64,000 nucleotides of DNA from Limibacillus halophilus (lineage in GTDB: Bacteria; Pseudomonadota; Alphaproteobacteria; Kiloniellales; CECT-8803): assembly GCF_014191775.1 (NCBI RefSeq), contig NZ_JACHXA010000001.1:496001-560000 (forward strand), read 5' to 3'. The translations under genes were made by a program, and so were the position numbers. Shown piece after piece: positions 1-9,006 of the stretch (positions within the stretch are counted from its first letter, which is position 1; each line of letters starts with the position of its first letter). The notes beneath the pieces are model-generated. The model saw nothing but the letters and a program-made list of their open reading frames with translations. It did no database searches and had not been told where the DNA came from.

Positions 1-1238
1 TCGGTCGGTGACTTACTACCGGTCAGGGCCGCCTGAATGGCGTCGTCGAGCAGTTTTCGTACCCGGCCTGTCTGGTAGGTCGAAAGCTCAGCCGTTGCAA
101 ATTCGAGCTGATCACGAGCCACCGCGGCCGGCGGGAACTCGACCACGTAGTTCTTTAGCTTGTCAGTCTCATAGGCATCGGGGCGCGTGCCGATGTAACC
201 GGTCTTGATGCTCCATTCCGCTGTTCGTTCGGGCTGTGTCAAGAACTTAATCAGCTTCAAAGCGGCCTGCTGTTCGGCCTCGCTGGTGTCCTTGAAGATG
301 TAGAAGTTGCCACCGCCGGTTGGCGTTCCGCGGCTGACCTTCGAGGGTAGCATCGCTACACCGAAATCAAAGCTTGCGTTGTCCTTCACGGCGGTCAGAT
401 TGCCCGTGGAGTGCCACATAATGGCGGTTTTGCCTTCCAGGAAGTTCTGCCGCAAGGTACCCCATTCGATGGTCCCTTCCGGCATTACGCCCATTTCCGA
501 TCCAAGGCCTTTCCAGTACTCCAAAGCTTCGATGGTGGCGGGTGCGTCGAAAAAGGTCGTGGCGCCGTCTCCACTCATCAGAACCTGACCGTTCTGCTTG
601 GTCAACGCGCCGAACATCCAGTAGGGATACCCGGTGGAGGGGATCATGGCGCCCCATCTCTCGACGGTGCCGTCGCCTGCCTTCTTGACGAGCTTCTTGC
701 CCATGGAGGCAAGCTCATCCCAGGTTTGCGGCGGATTCTCGGGGTCCAGGCCGGCTTCGCGGAAAGCATCCTTGTTGTAGTACATCACGATGGTCGAGCG
801 CTGGAAGGGAATACCCCAGGTCTTGTCATCGGTAATACCGTTCTCCATGAGAGCCGGGTAAAAGCCCTTCAACCAAGCCTTGTCTTCCTCGCTGCTCACG
901 ATGTCGTCGAAGGCAATGATCGCGTCTTGCTCGATCAACTCGTAAATATCGATGGAGAACATGACGGCAAGCTGAGCGGGCTCACCACTCTTCAGCGCTG
1001 CCAGCGCCTTGATGCGCGCGTCGTTGTAGTTGCCGGCGTAGATGGCGTTGACATCGATGTCCGGGTTCTCCGCTTCGAAGTCGGCAACCAGCTTATCGAC
1101 CACCTCGGTCAAGGGTCCGCCGACCGCTACGGGGTAATACATGGTCAATTCGGTCTTTGCGTCCGCTGTCGCGGTGGCGGCCAGGCCCACGAGGGCTACG
1201 GCGGCTCCGAATGCGGTATTTCTGATGATCCTAAACAT
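1..1238 (-). CDS. UgpB-like ABC transporter substrate-binding protein (3' end outside window)
   Basis: Periplasmic binding protein of the UgpB/family 1 extracellular solute-binding class, likely for a sugar, polyol or glycerol-3-phosphate-like ligand. Translation from the ATG at 1238 gives a classical Sec signal peptide (residues 1 to about 28, hydrophobic core then ATADA), followed by family features such as AENPDIDV, YAGNYND, YYNKDAFREAGLDP and QTWDELA. The frame stays open through position 1, with 412 codons visible, so only a short C-terminus should be missing. It lies downstream of the UgpC-like ATPase on the same strand. The permeases are not seen and should lie beyond the left edge. 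Ligand identity cannot be read from the sequence. Confidence 0.88.
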   Translation of the reverse strand, partial: MFRIIRNTAFGAAVALVGLAATATADAKTELTMYYPVAVGGPLTEVVDKLVADFEAENPDIDVNAIYAGNYNDARIKALAALKSGEPAQLAVMFSIDIYELIEQDAIIAFDDIVSSEEDKAWLKGFYPALMENGITDDKTWGIPFQRSTIVMYYNKDAFREAGLDPENPPQTWDELASMGKKLVKKAGDGTVERWGAMIPSTGYPYWMFGALTKQNGQVLMSGDGATTFFDAPATIEALEYWKGLGSEMGVMPEGTIEWGTLRQNFLEGKTAIMWHSTGNLTAVKDNASFDFGVAMLPSKVSRGTPTGGGNFYIFKDTSEAEQQAALKLIKFLTQPERTAEWSIKTGYIGTRPDAYETDKLKNYVVEFPPAAVARDQLEFATAELSTYQTGRVRKLLDDAIQAALTGSKSPT

Positions 1239-1398
1239 GGGATTCTGTTCCTCCATGGTTTGCCGTATTTTGAGAGTTCCGGAAGAAACCGACTTCCAAT
1301 CCTCCCATCTCAGGGGCCTTGCTTGATCCGAGGTGACGGAAACGTTTCTTTATCATTGCCTCGGAATAACCGGTGCCCAGACCGGTGAACTCAAGAAA

Positions 1399-2448
1399 CT
1401 AACTGACTGCAGCCCTCACTCCTTGGGCATCGAATAGGTGCGCCGCCGTCGGGTTCCAGCCGATATGCACCGCTTCGCCCAGTTTCAGGTTGCTATGGCC
1501 GGCCGTGCGTACCGCCAGGCCCTGGCCACCAATTTCAAGGCTGACAACGGAATCGGCGCCCAAGTAGTCGATGGCGGTGACCCTTGCTGGCACGCCCTCG
1601 TCACAAAACTCAATGTCCTCGGGTCGCAAGCCGAGATGCCAGCCCTCGTCTGCCTCAAATGATATGGCCCCTTGGTCCCCCAGGCCGACTATACCCGTGC
1701 CGTTGGCCGTTCTCGAAAGACGCAGAAGGTTCATAGGGGGAAGTCCGAGAAAACGAGCGGCGAAGGCGGTTTGGGGGCGATTGTAGAGCGTGTCTGGGGT
1801 GCCGATTTGTTCGCATCGACCGTCACGCAGCAACACAACCTGATCAGCCATCGACATAGCTTCCGTCTGGTCGTGAGTGACATAGACCATCGTGATTCCC
1901 AACTTCCGTTGCAGGCCACGAATCTCAGCCCGCATTTCACCGCGCAGCTTGGCGTCGAGGTTCGACAGCGGTTCGTCCATCAGGCAAACTGGGTACTCGG
2001 CGATGATCGCCCGCGCCAGGGCAACACGCTGCCGCTGGCCGCCCGAAAGCTGCGCAGGTTTGCGTTCCAGATATCCCTCCAGTCCAACAATCTCGGCCAC
2101 ACGCTGCAATCGCTGTTCCCGTTCCACCCGCTTTACCTTTCGGACCTTCAGGCCGAAAACGATGTTCTCAGCCACGGAAAGGTGCGGGAAAAGCGCATAG
2201 GACTGAAACACCATGGCTAAATTGCGCTGTGCTGCGTCCAGGTTGGTAACGTCTCTTTCGCCAATCATGACGCGCCCGCCGGTGACGTCCTCGAGGCCGG
2301 CGATCATCCGCAGAGTCGTTGATTTTCCGCAGCCGGAGGGGCCGAGAAGGACCGTGAAACTGCCTTCTTCCACGACGAAAGAAAGATTGTCGACGGCCCG
2401 TTGGCCGCTCCATTCCTTTACCAGGGACTGTACTTCGATCCTGCTCAT
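1399..2448 (-). CDS. UgpC/MalK-type ABC transporter ATPase
   Basis: Energises carbohydrate import at the inner membrane. Walker A GPSGCGKST is at about residues 36-44, the signature LSGGQRQRVALARA at about 135, and Walker B with D-loop is in CLMDEPLSNLDAK. The C-terminal third is the TOBE/OB regulatory region typical of the MalK/UgpC group (LGLRPEDIEF). The 349-residue length is normal. I chose the ATG at 2448 because it overlaps the DeoR stop as ATGA (2445-2448), which implies translational coupling; an in-frame extension to 2535 would lie inside the regulator gene. It belongs with the binding protein at 1-1238. Confidence 0.92.
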   Translation of the reverse strand: MSRIEVQSLVKEWSGQRAVDNLSFVVEEGSFTVLLGPSGCGKSTTLRMIAGLEDVTGGRVMIGERDVTNLDAAQRNLAMVFQSYALFPHLSVAENIVFGLKVRKVKRVEREQRLQRVAEIVGLEGYLERKPAQLSGGQRQRVALARAIIAEYPVCLMDEPLSNLDAKLRGEMRAEIRGLQRKLGITMVYVTHDQTEAMSMADQVVLLRDGRCEQIGTPDTLYNRPQTAFAARFLGLPPMNLLRLSRTANGTGIVGLGDQGAISFEADEGWHLGLRPEDIEFCDEGVPARVTAIDYLGADSVVSLEIGGQGLAVRTAGHSNLKLGEAVHIGWNPTAAHLFDAQGVRAAVS

Positions 2449-3221
2449 TCCTCGGGTCGTCCTCGTCCCAGAACAAATTTTACGCCCGCATCCGATAAGG
2501 ACTTGCGGATTGTCTCCGGTGGGTCCTGATCGCAAAAGACGACGGACATTTCATGTATGTACCCGCCCCGGACGTGCGCGGGCCGCCCAAATTTTGTATG
2601 GTCGAGCACCAGCAATGACTGGCGGCAATTCTGGCGAATGGTTTCTCGAACCTTGACCTCATCCTCCGTGAAATCCAGAAGCGACCCGTCCGCATCGACG
2701 CCCCCAACACCGAATATCCCGAAGTCAACCTTGTAAGAGGCAAAGAACGCGTCGGCTGAAGGGCCGATGACGTCCATGTCCTGGTTGCGAAGTCGTCCGC
2801 CCGCCGTCGTTACCTCGAAGCTGGCATTACGACAGGCCGCCGCCGCGACATTGATGTTATTCGTAAAAACCCGAAGGTTCTTGTGGCCGGACAGCGCCGT
2901 GGCGACAATCTCCGGTGTCGTTCCAATGCTAAAAGCCAAGGACGCGCCGTCAGGCACATAATCGGCAACGGCACGGGCGATGCGCTGCTTTTCCCGAAGA
3001 GCCAGTATTTGTCGCATTGGGTAGGGCAGATTCTCGTTACCCGATGGCAGGTCAACACCCCCATGCCGACGGCGAAGGATACCGCGATCGCAAAGTGAAC
3101 GCAGGTCGCGGCGAATGGTCTGTGTGGTGACGCTAAAAGCCGCGGCAAGACTATCGACCGTCGTGAAACCCTCCCTGGCCACGATGTCCGCAATTGTGTG
3201 TTGTCGTCCAGTCAGGCTCAT
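2445..3221 (-). CDS. DeoR-family transcriptional regulator
   Basis: Repressor-type regulator of sugar catabolism. The N-terminal DeoR helix-turn-helix (VDSLAAAFSVTTQTIRRDL, about residues 22-40) is followed by a DeoRC sensor domain that resembles ribose-phosphate isomerase and binds phosphorylated sugars (SIGTTPEIVA, VTTAGGRLR, GVGGVDADGSL). With the start at 3221 the protein has 258 residues, the usual length; upstream in-frame residues look non-homologous. It is the first gene of a minus-strand operon with the ABC ATPase and binding protein, so it probably autoregulates and controls that importer. Repeated TTCATTT half-sites lie just upstream. Confidence 0.9.
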   Translation of the reverse strand: MSLTGRQHTIADIVAREGFTTVDSLAAAFSVTTQTIRRDLRSLCDRGILRRRHGGVDLPSGNENLPYPMRQILALREKQRIARAVADYVPDGASLAFSIGTTPEIVATALSGHKNLRVFTNNINVAAAACRNASFEVTTAGGRLRNQDMDVIGPSADAFFASYKVDFGIFGVGGVDADGSLLDFTEDEVKVRETIRQNCRQSLLVLDHTKFGRPAHVRGGYIHEMSVVFCDQDPPETIRKSLSDAGVKFVLGRGRPEE

Positions 3222-3247
3222 TCGATGCTCATTCACACATAAATCAC

Positions 3248-3353
3248 GTTCATTTTGTTTCAAGTGAACACAATAGCACGGCAACATGAAAATTAAATGT
3301 CATAAATAAGTAAAAATAGTTGCAATACCTCCAAGCAATGTTCATTTGAAAAT
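3248..3353. promoter_or_regulatory. AT-rich promoter region with candidate DeoR half-sites
   Basis: The 307-nt gap 3222-3528 between the deoR-type gene and the kinase end holds no gene that I can support. It is much more AT-rich than its surroundings. It contains two direct copies of GTTCATTT (3248-3255 and 3340-3347). The first is paired with an inverted GTTCACTT on the other strand (3262-3269), giving an imperfect dyad GTTCA-N12-TGAAC. DeoR-family regulators often use repeated TTCA-type half-sites, so these are candidate autoregulatory operators. No binding evidence exists. Confidence 0.4.
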
Positions 3354-3528
3354 TTCCATACAAATACACCCGGCAAAGCCCTCGCCGTTGCACGGAACAA
3401 TGCGCGCGGGGTTCAGCCGGATGTCGCTTTGGGCAGCGTGCTCTAGCGGTAGATGAGTGTCAGCACCGGAATAACAGGTGCGCGCTGCAAGTGCCCGCGC
3501 AAAGTATCACTTCTCGAATGACCGGGGC

Positions 3529-4434
3529 TCATGGGGCGCTTTCTTTCATGACATTGCTCGGCAGAATGGCGCCGGGGGACATAATGACCTTCGCCGCGAG
3601 GCGGTGGCCCGCCCGGGCTGCTTCCATTGGGTCGCCGCCGGAGAAACGGGTCGCCAGATAAGCGGCGTTAAAAGCGTCGCCCGCGCCGGTTGTGTCGCGT
3701 GGTTTAAGAACGGCGGGCGGCGTGACCTCAAGCGTCTTCCCCTGAAGCATCAGAAGGCATGGCGCTCCTCCTTGTTTCACCACGATCTCGGCTGCGGTCC
3801 GAGTAGCGATCTCCTGGTTGCCAAACAGCCGTTGCTCTTCGTCCGGACTGGTTACGACGATGCTGGAAGTGCGGTAAACTTCGCCCATCCAATGTTGCGC
3901 CGCGGCCATATCGGGCCAAAGCTGCGGCCGATAGTTCGGATCGCAGGCGACCATGGCGCCGGCGGCTCGAGCCTTCGCCAGCGCATCGAGCAGGGCTCGG
4001 CGACATTGGTTCGGCAAGATGGCGAGCGTGATGCCGCTGATATAGACCAAGGCCGCTCGTTCGATGGCCTCCAGCCGCTTTGCGTAGGCTCCTTGATTAA
4101 AGAGCTCGCGCGCGGGTGATTCCCCGCGCCAGTAGGTGAAGCTGCGCTCACCACGATCATCCAGATCGATGGCGTAAAGGCCGACGGTTCGCCCCGCTGC
4201 CGTTTCAACCAGTGTGGTGTCGAGACCCTCCAACCGCCAATCGTCGGCCATGTTCTTGCTCAGAGCGTCGTCGCCCAGACGGGTTACATATCCCACGAGG
4301 CCCTTGCCCAGCAGGCGGGCCATATAAAGTGCGGTGTTCAGGGTGTCGCCGCCATAGCCCAAGCATCGCCGTCCCTGATCGTCAGGCGGGCTCAACTCGG
4401 CCATGCATTCGCCAACGGCCAGTATTCTGGGCAT
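3529..4434 (-). CDS. kdgK: PfkB-family sugar kinase, 2-keto-3-deoxygluconate kinase type
   Basis: Predicted to phosphorylate 2-keto-3-deoxygluconate or a related 2-keto-3-deoxy sugar acid with ATP in the cytoplasm. PfkB signature 2 with the catalytic Asp is DTTGAGDAFNAAYLA near residue 255. The N-terminal ILAVGECMAEL and GGDTLNTA region resembles KdgK rather than fructokinase, and ACDPNYRPQLW is also typical. Length 301 aa. An in-frame TTG at 4446 exists, but the ATG at 4434 is a better start and lies 8 nt after the SDR stop. It forms an operon with the SDR at 4443-5195. Exact substrate is uncertain because the neighbouring dehydratase could make several 2-keto-3-deoxy acids. Confidence 0.85.
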   Translation of the reverse strand: MPRILAVGECMAELSPPDDQGRRCLGYGGDTLNTALYMARLLGKGLVGYVTRLGDDALSKNMADDWRLEGLDTTLVETAAGRTVGLYAIDLDDRGERSFTYWRGESPARELFNQGAYAKRLEAIERAALVYISGITLAILPNQCRRALLDALAKARAAGAMVACDPNYRPQLWPDMAAAQHWMGEVYRTSSIVVTSPDEEQRLFGNQEIATRTAAEIVVKQGGAPCLLMLQGKTLEVTPPAVLKPRDTTGAGDAFNAAYLATRFSGGDPMEAARAGHRLAAKVIMSPGAILPSNVMKESAP

Positions 4435-4442
4435 TGACTCGC

Positions 4443-5195
4443 TCAATAGGTTGCGCGGCCGCCGGAGAGGTCAAAAACCGCACCGGTCGTGAAGGAATTA
4501 TCTTCGGAGGCCAACCAAGCCACCATGGCGGCGATCTCCTTGACTTCGACAAAGCGCTTGCGCGGAATTTTCGACAGCATGTAATTGATGTGCTCCTCTG
4601 TCATTTGATCAAAAATTGCCGTCTTGGCTGCCGCCGGGGTAATGCAGTTTACCGCGATGTTGAATTCGGCCAATTCCTTGCCCAGTGATTTGGTCAAGGC
4701 GATCACGCCTGCTTTGGCTGCTGAGTAGGCCGCTGCGTTCGGATTACCCTCCTTGCCGGCGATGGAAGCGACATTGATGATTCGGCCGTAGCCTGCCGCC
4801 GTCATCAAGGGGACCGCCGCCTTGCAGCCGTGGAAGACGCCGTTCAGGTCCAGATTGATCACGCGATGCCACTCTTCGATCGGATAATCGGCGACGGACG
4901 CATTGAGACCCGAAATACCGGCGTTGTTCACCATAATGTCGATTTTACCGAGGTGGGCATGGGTTTCCTCGGCGGTTGAACTAACGCTGTGCCAATCCGT
5001 CATGTCGACTTGGTAGAAGATCGCGGGCCCGAGCTTTTTAAGCTCGTCAGCGGTTGCTTGCGCCGTTTCCATGTCGTTGTCCCATATCGCGACCGAGGCG
5101 CCGGACGCCAAAAACCGCTCGGCTACGGCCCGCCCAATGCCCTGCCCGCCGCCGGTAACGACAGCGCAGCGGCCTTTTAGGTCGATCAGATTCAT
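4443..5195 (-). CDS. Short-chain dehydrogenase/reductase
   Basis: Classical SDR of 250 aa. The cofactor motif TGGGQGIG is at residues 14-21, NNAG near 90, a serine in INVASIAG and the catalytic YSAAK near 156. NAD(P) oxidoreductases of this group next to KDG kinases and sugar-acid dehydratases commonly oxidise sugars, sugar acids or 2-keto-3-deoxy acids; which one here is unknown. It is divergent from the dehydratase at 5339, and a LacI-type palindrome lies between them (5241-5255). It is probably co-transcribed with the downstream kinase. Confidence 0.85.
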   Translation of the reverse strand: MNLIDLKGRCAVVTGGGQGIGRAVAERFLASGASVAIWDNDMETAQATADELKKLGPAIFYQVDMTDWHSVSSTAEETHAHLGKIDIMVNNAGISGLNASVADYPIEEWHRVINLDLNGVFHGCKAAVPLMTAAGYGRIINVASIAGKEGNPNAAAYSAAKAGVIALTKSLGKELAEFNIAVNCITPAAAKTAIFDQMTEEHINYMLSKIPRKRFVEVKEIAAMVAWLASEDNSFTTGAVFDLSGGRATY

Positions 5196-5240
5196 AGCTG
5201 CTTCCTCCCACTGTGGCTTGACCGCCGCGCGGCTCTCGCC

Positions 5241-5255
5241 TTAAATCGATTAAAT
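5241..5255. promoter_or_regulatory. Candidate LacI operator, copy 1
   Basis: TTAAATCGATTAAAT, a CG-centred near-palindrome with 6 of 7 half-site positions matching. It lies in the divergent promoter between the SDR (minus) and the dehydratase (plus). It is the same motif as the copies at 10945, 20421 and 21433. Central CpG symmetry is typical of LacI-family operators, and a LacI regulator is encoded at 16540-17592. Confidence 0.7.
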
Positions 5256-5338
5256 TCCACTCCAGCACGCTTGCCAAGCCCGGAGCGGTAAAAAACTGAA
5301 TGAAAACGCGACTCACCAAGATCGTCGGGAGGAATTCA

Positions 5339-7120
5339 ATGCCATCCAGTAAGGACCAGAGGCGATTACGCAGCCAGGAGTGGTTCGACAATCCCGACAA
5401 TCCGGCGATGACCGCGCTTTATATCGAGCGCTATCTGAACTACGGGCTGACACGCGGCGAACTGCAATCGGGAAGGCCGATCATTGGCATTGCGCAAACC
5501 GGCTCGGACCTGTCGCCCTGCAATCGAATTCATATCGATCTTGCTGAGCGCCTGCGCGCAGGAATACGAGACGCAGGCGGCATTCCCATCGAGTTTCCGG
5601 TGCATCCAATTCAAGAAACCGGGAAACGCCCAACGGCGGCGCTGGACCGTAACCTCGCCTATCTCGGGCTGGTCGAGGTGTTGTTCGGCTATCCGCTAGA
5701 CGGGGTGGTTCTGACGACGGGGTGCGATAAAACCACGCCAGCGATGCTGATGGGCGCTGCGACCGTCGATCTGCCTGCGATCGTCTTGTCCGGCGGGCCA
5801 ATGCTGGATGGTTGGTGGCGCGGTAAGCTGGCGGGTTCGGGAACGGTCGTTTGGGAGAGCCGCCGCCTGCTTGGTAGTGGTGAGATCGACTACGAGGAGT
5901 TTATGTCCAGGGTCTGCGCTTCGGCTCCTTCGATGGGTCACTGCAACACGATGGGAACGGCCTCCACGATGAATGCCCTGGCGGAGGCGTTGGGCATGAG
6001 TCTGCCCGGTTGCGCCGCCATTCCCGCGCCCTACCGGGAGCGAGGGCAGATGGCTTATGCGACCGGACGCCGGATCGTCGAGATGGTTTGGGACGATCTG
6101 CGGCCGTCGCAGATCTTGACCCGTGATGCCTTCCTCAACGCTATTCGGGTGAACACCGCGATCGGGGGCTCGACCAACGCGCCGCCGCATATACAGGCCA
6201 TCGCGCGCCATGCCGGTGTGGCGCTATCGATCGAGGACTGGGAGGAGCATGGCTACGCCTTACCGTTGTTGGTGAACATGCAGCCGTCCGGCAAGTATCT
6301 GGGCGAATCCTTCCAACGTGCCGGCGGTGTACCGGCGGTCATGGCGGAGATGCTGAAGGCGGGGAAGCTCGATGGGACGTGCTTGACCGTCACCGGGCGC
6401 AGCGTCACGGATAATCTGGAAGGCCAATGTAGTCAGGACCAAGACGTCATACGCTCTGTAGAAAATCCCTTGCGCGAAGATGCCGGTTTCATGGTGCTGT
6501 CGGGAAACCTCTTTGATAGCGCCTTGCTCAAGACTTCGGTGATATCGCCCGAATTCCGCAAGCGCTTCTTTGAGCGGCCCGGGTCCGAGGGTATCGTCGA
6601 TGCACGGGCCATCGTCTTCGAAGGCCCCGAGGACTATCATCAACGTATCAATGACCCGACCCTTGAGATTGATGAAACCAGCATGCTCTTCATTCGCAAC
6701 GTCGGTCCGGTTGGTTTTCCAGGCTCGGCGGAGGTTGTGAACATGCAGCCGCCCGATGCGATGATTCGACAGGGTATCGAGCATCTGCCCACCGTTGGGG
6801 ATGGCCGTCAGAGCGGTACCTCCGAAAGTCCCTCCATTCTCAACGCCTCGCCGGAGGCCGCCGTCGGCGGCGGCTTGGCTCTGCTCAGAACCGGCGATAG
6901 AGTGCGCCTGGACTTGCAGGAACGCCGTTTGGAGATGTTAATCGATGATGCGGAAATGACGGCGCGGCGAGCGGCTTACAAGCCTCCGGAATTGACGCAT
7001 CAAACACCCTGGCAGGAGCTATACCGCCAGCATGTCGGACAGCTTTCCGGCGGCGGTTGCCTGGAGTTTGCAACAGCCTATCAGCGTGTCGCGCGCGTGC
7101 TGCCACGCGACAACCACTAG
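5339..7120 (+). CDS. IlvD/Edd-family sugar-acid dehydratase
   Basis: Predicted iron-sulfur dehydratase converting an aldonate (arabinonate, xylonate, fuconate or similar) to the 2-keto-3-deoxy acid. Three conserved cysteines expected to hold the Fe-S cluster are visible in SDLSPCNRIH, TTGCDKTTPAM and GHCNTMGTAST. IGGSTNAPPHIQAI and the C-terminal GDGRQSGTS loop are family hallmarks. Length 593 aa matches pentonate dehydratases rather than the shorter amino-acid IlvD. The ATG at 5339 has a GGGAGG ribosome site 5-6 nt upstream; an upstream in-frame ATG at 5300 lacks one. It is followed by an FAH-family hydrolase, which points to a non-phosphorylative route. Confidence 0.9.
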   Translation: MPSSKDQRRLRSQEWFDNPDNPAMTALYIERYLNYGLTRGELQSGRPIIGIAQTGSDLSPCNRIHIDLAERLRAGIRDAGGIPIEFPVHPIQETGKRPTAALDRNLAYLGLVEVLFGYPLDGVVLTTGCDKTTPAMLMGAATVDLPAIVLSGGPMLDGWWRGKLAGSGTVVWESRRLLGSGEIDYEEFMSRVCASAPSMGHCNTMGTASTMNALAEALGMSLPGCAAIPAPYRERGQMAYATGRRIVEMVWDDLRPSQILTRDAFLNAIRVNTAIGGSTNAPPHIQAIARHAGVALSIEDWEEHGYALPLLVNMQPSGKYLGESFQRAGGVPAVMAEMLKAGKLDGTCLTVTGRSVTDNLEGQCSQDQDVIRSVENPLREDAGFMVLSGNLFDSALLKTSVISPEFRKRFFERPGSEGIVDARAIVFEGPEDYHQRINDPTLEIDETSMLFIRNVGPVGFPGSAEVVNMQPPDAMIRQGIEHLPTVGDGRQSGTSESPSILNASPEAAVGGGLALLRTGDRVRLDLQERRLEMLIDDAEMTARRAAYKPPELTHQTPWQELYRQHVGQLSGGGCLEFATAYQRVARVLPRDNH

Positions 7121-7188
7121 AACCATGGTATTGCGGCGTCCGTTTGGTCCGCTGCCAGTGACCAGGATAAGAAAGAAGGAGAGGGACC

Positions 7189-8037
7189 TTGAAATTACTG
7201 CGTTGGGGTGAAGCGGGCGAAGAGTTGCCAGGTCTTCTGGATTCAGAGGGGCGCATTCGAGATTTGTCGCACCTTATCGAGGATTTTGGCCCGCATAGTT
7301 TGACTGAACAGGGCATGGACAGCCTGCGGGCCATCGACCCGGAAGCGCTGCCGTTGGTTGAGGGAAGCCCACGTATCGGGGCCTGTCTGCCGTTCGTAAC
7401 GAACTTCTATTGTATCGGTCTCAACTACGCCAAGCACGCCGCCGAAAGCGGCATGCCGCCACCGGCCGAGCCGGTGCTTTTCTCCAAGGCCAGTTCCGCG
7501 CTGTCGGGGCCCTATGACCCCATCGTCATTCCCAAGGGTTCGGAAAAGACCGATTGGGAAGTTGAGCTTGGCGTGGTTATCGGGCGGGAAGCGTCTTACG
7601 TCAGCGAGGCCGAGGCGCTTTCCTGTGTGGCCGGGTACTGCGTCGTGAACGATGTGTCCGAGCGGGCTTTCCAGTTGGAAAGCACCGGCCAGTGGATCAA
7701 GGGAAAATCGGCGCCCACCTTCGGACCGACCGGCCCTCACCTGGTATCCGCCGATGCGGTTCCCGACCCTCAGGCCCTGCAGGTTTGGCTCGACGTGAAT
7801 GGCGAGCGTATGCAAGAAGGCGACACCTCGGACATGATCTTCAGCGTTGCCGAGATCATTTCCTACATGAGCCGTCATATGCTGCTGCAACCCGGTGATT
7901 TGATTGCGACGGGCACGCCGCACGGTGTGGGCATGGGGTTGAAGCCGCCGCGTTTCCTGAAAGCCGGAGACGAGGTCCGTCTCGGCGTCGAGGGTTTGGG
8001 TGAGCAGCATCAAACCGCCGTGGCGTGGGGAAGCTAA
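7189..8037 (+). CDS. Fumarylacetoacetate hydrolase family protein (2,4-diketo-3-deoxy-acid hydrolase type)
   Basis: FAH-fold metal-dependent hydrolase of 282 aa. Family features are FYCIGLNYAKHAAESG, the metal-binding glutamates in DWEVELGVVIG, NDVSERAFQLE, KGKSAPTFGPTGPHLV and DLIATGTPHGVGMG. Close families hydrolyse 2,4-diketo-3-deoxy-L-rhamnonate or -fuconate to pyruvate plus a hydroxy acid, which suits the flanking dehydratase and SDRs. Translation appears to start at TTG (7189), supported by AAGGAGAGGG just upstream and the family's usual MKLLRWG beginning. Ureidoglycolate-lyase-like activity is an alternative but is less consistent with the neighbours. Confidence 0.85.
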   Translation: MKLLRWGEAGEELPGLLDSEGRIRDLSHLIEDFGPHSLTEQGMDSLRAIDPEALPLVEGSPRIGACLPFVTNFYCIGLNYAKHAAESGMPPPAEPVLFSKASSALSGPYDPIVIPKGSEKTDWEVELGVVIGREASYVSEAEALSCVAGYCVVNDVSERAFQLESTGQWIKGKSAPTFGPTGPHLVSADAVPDPQALQVWLDVNGERMQEGDTSDMIFSVAEIISYMSRHMLLQPGDLIATGTPHGVGMGLKPPRFLKAGDEVRLGVEGLGEQHQTAVAWGS

Positions 8038-8040
8038 CCC

Positions 8041-9006
8041 ATGCAAGTCACAATTCTGGGCGCCGGCGGATTTCTTGGTCAAAAGCTGGCCGCGGCGTTG
8101 GCCGCCCGCGGTGTCCTGAGAGGGCAGGAAATTCGCGCGCTCCACCTCGTGGACTTGAGTGCGCCACCTGCCGTGGCTGCGGACTTCGTCATCACGACCA
8201 GGGCGGCTGATATTAGTGACGCAGCGTCGATCTCGCAGGCGATCCCAAATGGCACGGACGCAGTTTTCCATCTGGCGGCCGTGGTGTCAGGACAGGCAGA
8301 GGCTGAGTTCGAATCCGGGCTCCAGGCGAACTTGATGGGAACGCTCAACGTGTTGGAGCGTTGTCGTGCGCTGGAGACAGCGCCGGTTGTCGTTTTTTCC
8401 AGCTCCGTGGCGGTTTACGGAGGTGAAATCCCACAGCCCATAGAAGACTGGTACTTGCTGAACCCGCAAACTTCCTACGGAACCCAAAAGGCGATAGGCG
8501 AGTTACTGATCAACGATTACTCCCGCAAGGGCTTCATTGACGGGAGGGGCTTGCGGCTACCGACGGTTACCGTCAGGCCAGGCAAGCCCAATCGCGCGGC
8601 TTCCTCTTTCGCCTCGTCCATCTTTCGCGAGCCTTTGCAGGGCGACGAAGCCATCTGTCCGGTTAAACCGGAGTCGCCGATGTGGGTCTGCTCGCCGCGC
8701 GCGGTGATTGCCAATCTGCTGCACGCTGCGGAGCTGGAGGCAAAGGTGTGGGGCGAGAACCGCTGCATTGCGCTCCCTGGGTTGCTGGCGACCATTGGCG
8801 AGATGGTCGAGGCAATGCGGCGCGTCGCGGGCGATGAACCGGTTTCGCGCATTCGCTGGGAGCCGGATCCCGTTATTCAGAAGATTGTGGACGGGTGGCT
8901 CGCCGACCTGAGGCCCGAGAAGGCCACGAAGTTGGGCTTCATCGCCGACCATTCCTTCGAAGACAATGTCCGCGGCTTTCTGGAAGACGATATCCGACGG
9001 GACTAG
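8041..9006 (+). CDS. denD: D-erythronate dehydrogenase-like NAD-dependent epimerase/dehydratase family protein
   Basis: Extended SDR of 321 aa. The Rossmann motif GAGGFLG is at residues 7-13, with FHLAAVVSGQAEAEF, the catalytic SSSVAVYGG and YGTQKAIGELL, and VRPGKPNRAASSFASSI. These stretches match the DenD group that oxidises D-erythronate to 2- or 3-oxo-tetronate (family knowledge). It starts 3 nt after the FAH-family gene, so the two are translationally close and probably one operon with the dehydratase. Its 3' end overlaps the convergent gene at 9003 by 4 nt. The usual partners OtnK/DtnK kinase and OtnC aldolase are not in this window. Confidence 0.82.
   Translation: MQVTILGAGGFLGQKLAAALAARGVLRGQEIRALHLVDLSAPPAVAADFVITTRAADISDAASISQAIPNGTDAVFHLAAVVSGQAEAEFESGLQANLMGTLNVLERCRALETAPVVVFSSSVAVYGGEIPQPIEDWYLLNPQTSYGTQKAIGELLINDYSRKGFIDGRGLRLPTVTVRPGKPNRAASSFASSIFREPLQGDEAICPVKPESPMWVCSPRAVIANLLHAAELEAKVWGENRCIALPGLLATIGEMVEAMRRVAGDEPVSRIRWEPDPVIQKIVDGWLADLRPEKATKLGFIADHSFEDNVRGFLEDDIRRD

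Noticed and set aside
1339-1348. GAAACGTTTC palindrome upstream of the UgpB-like gene as a LacI operator
   Set aside because: It is CG-centred but unlike the TTTAAATCGATTTAAA motif, and only one copy was seen; too short to support as a feature.
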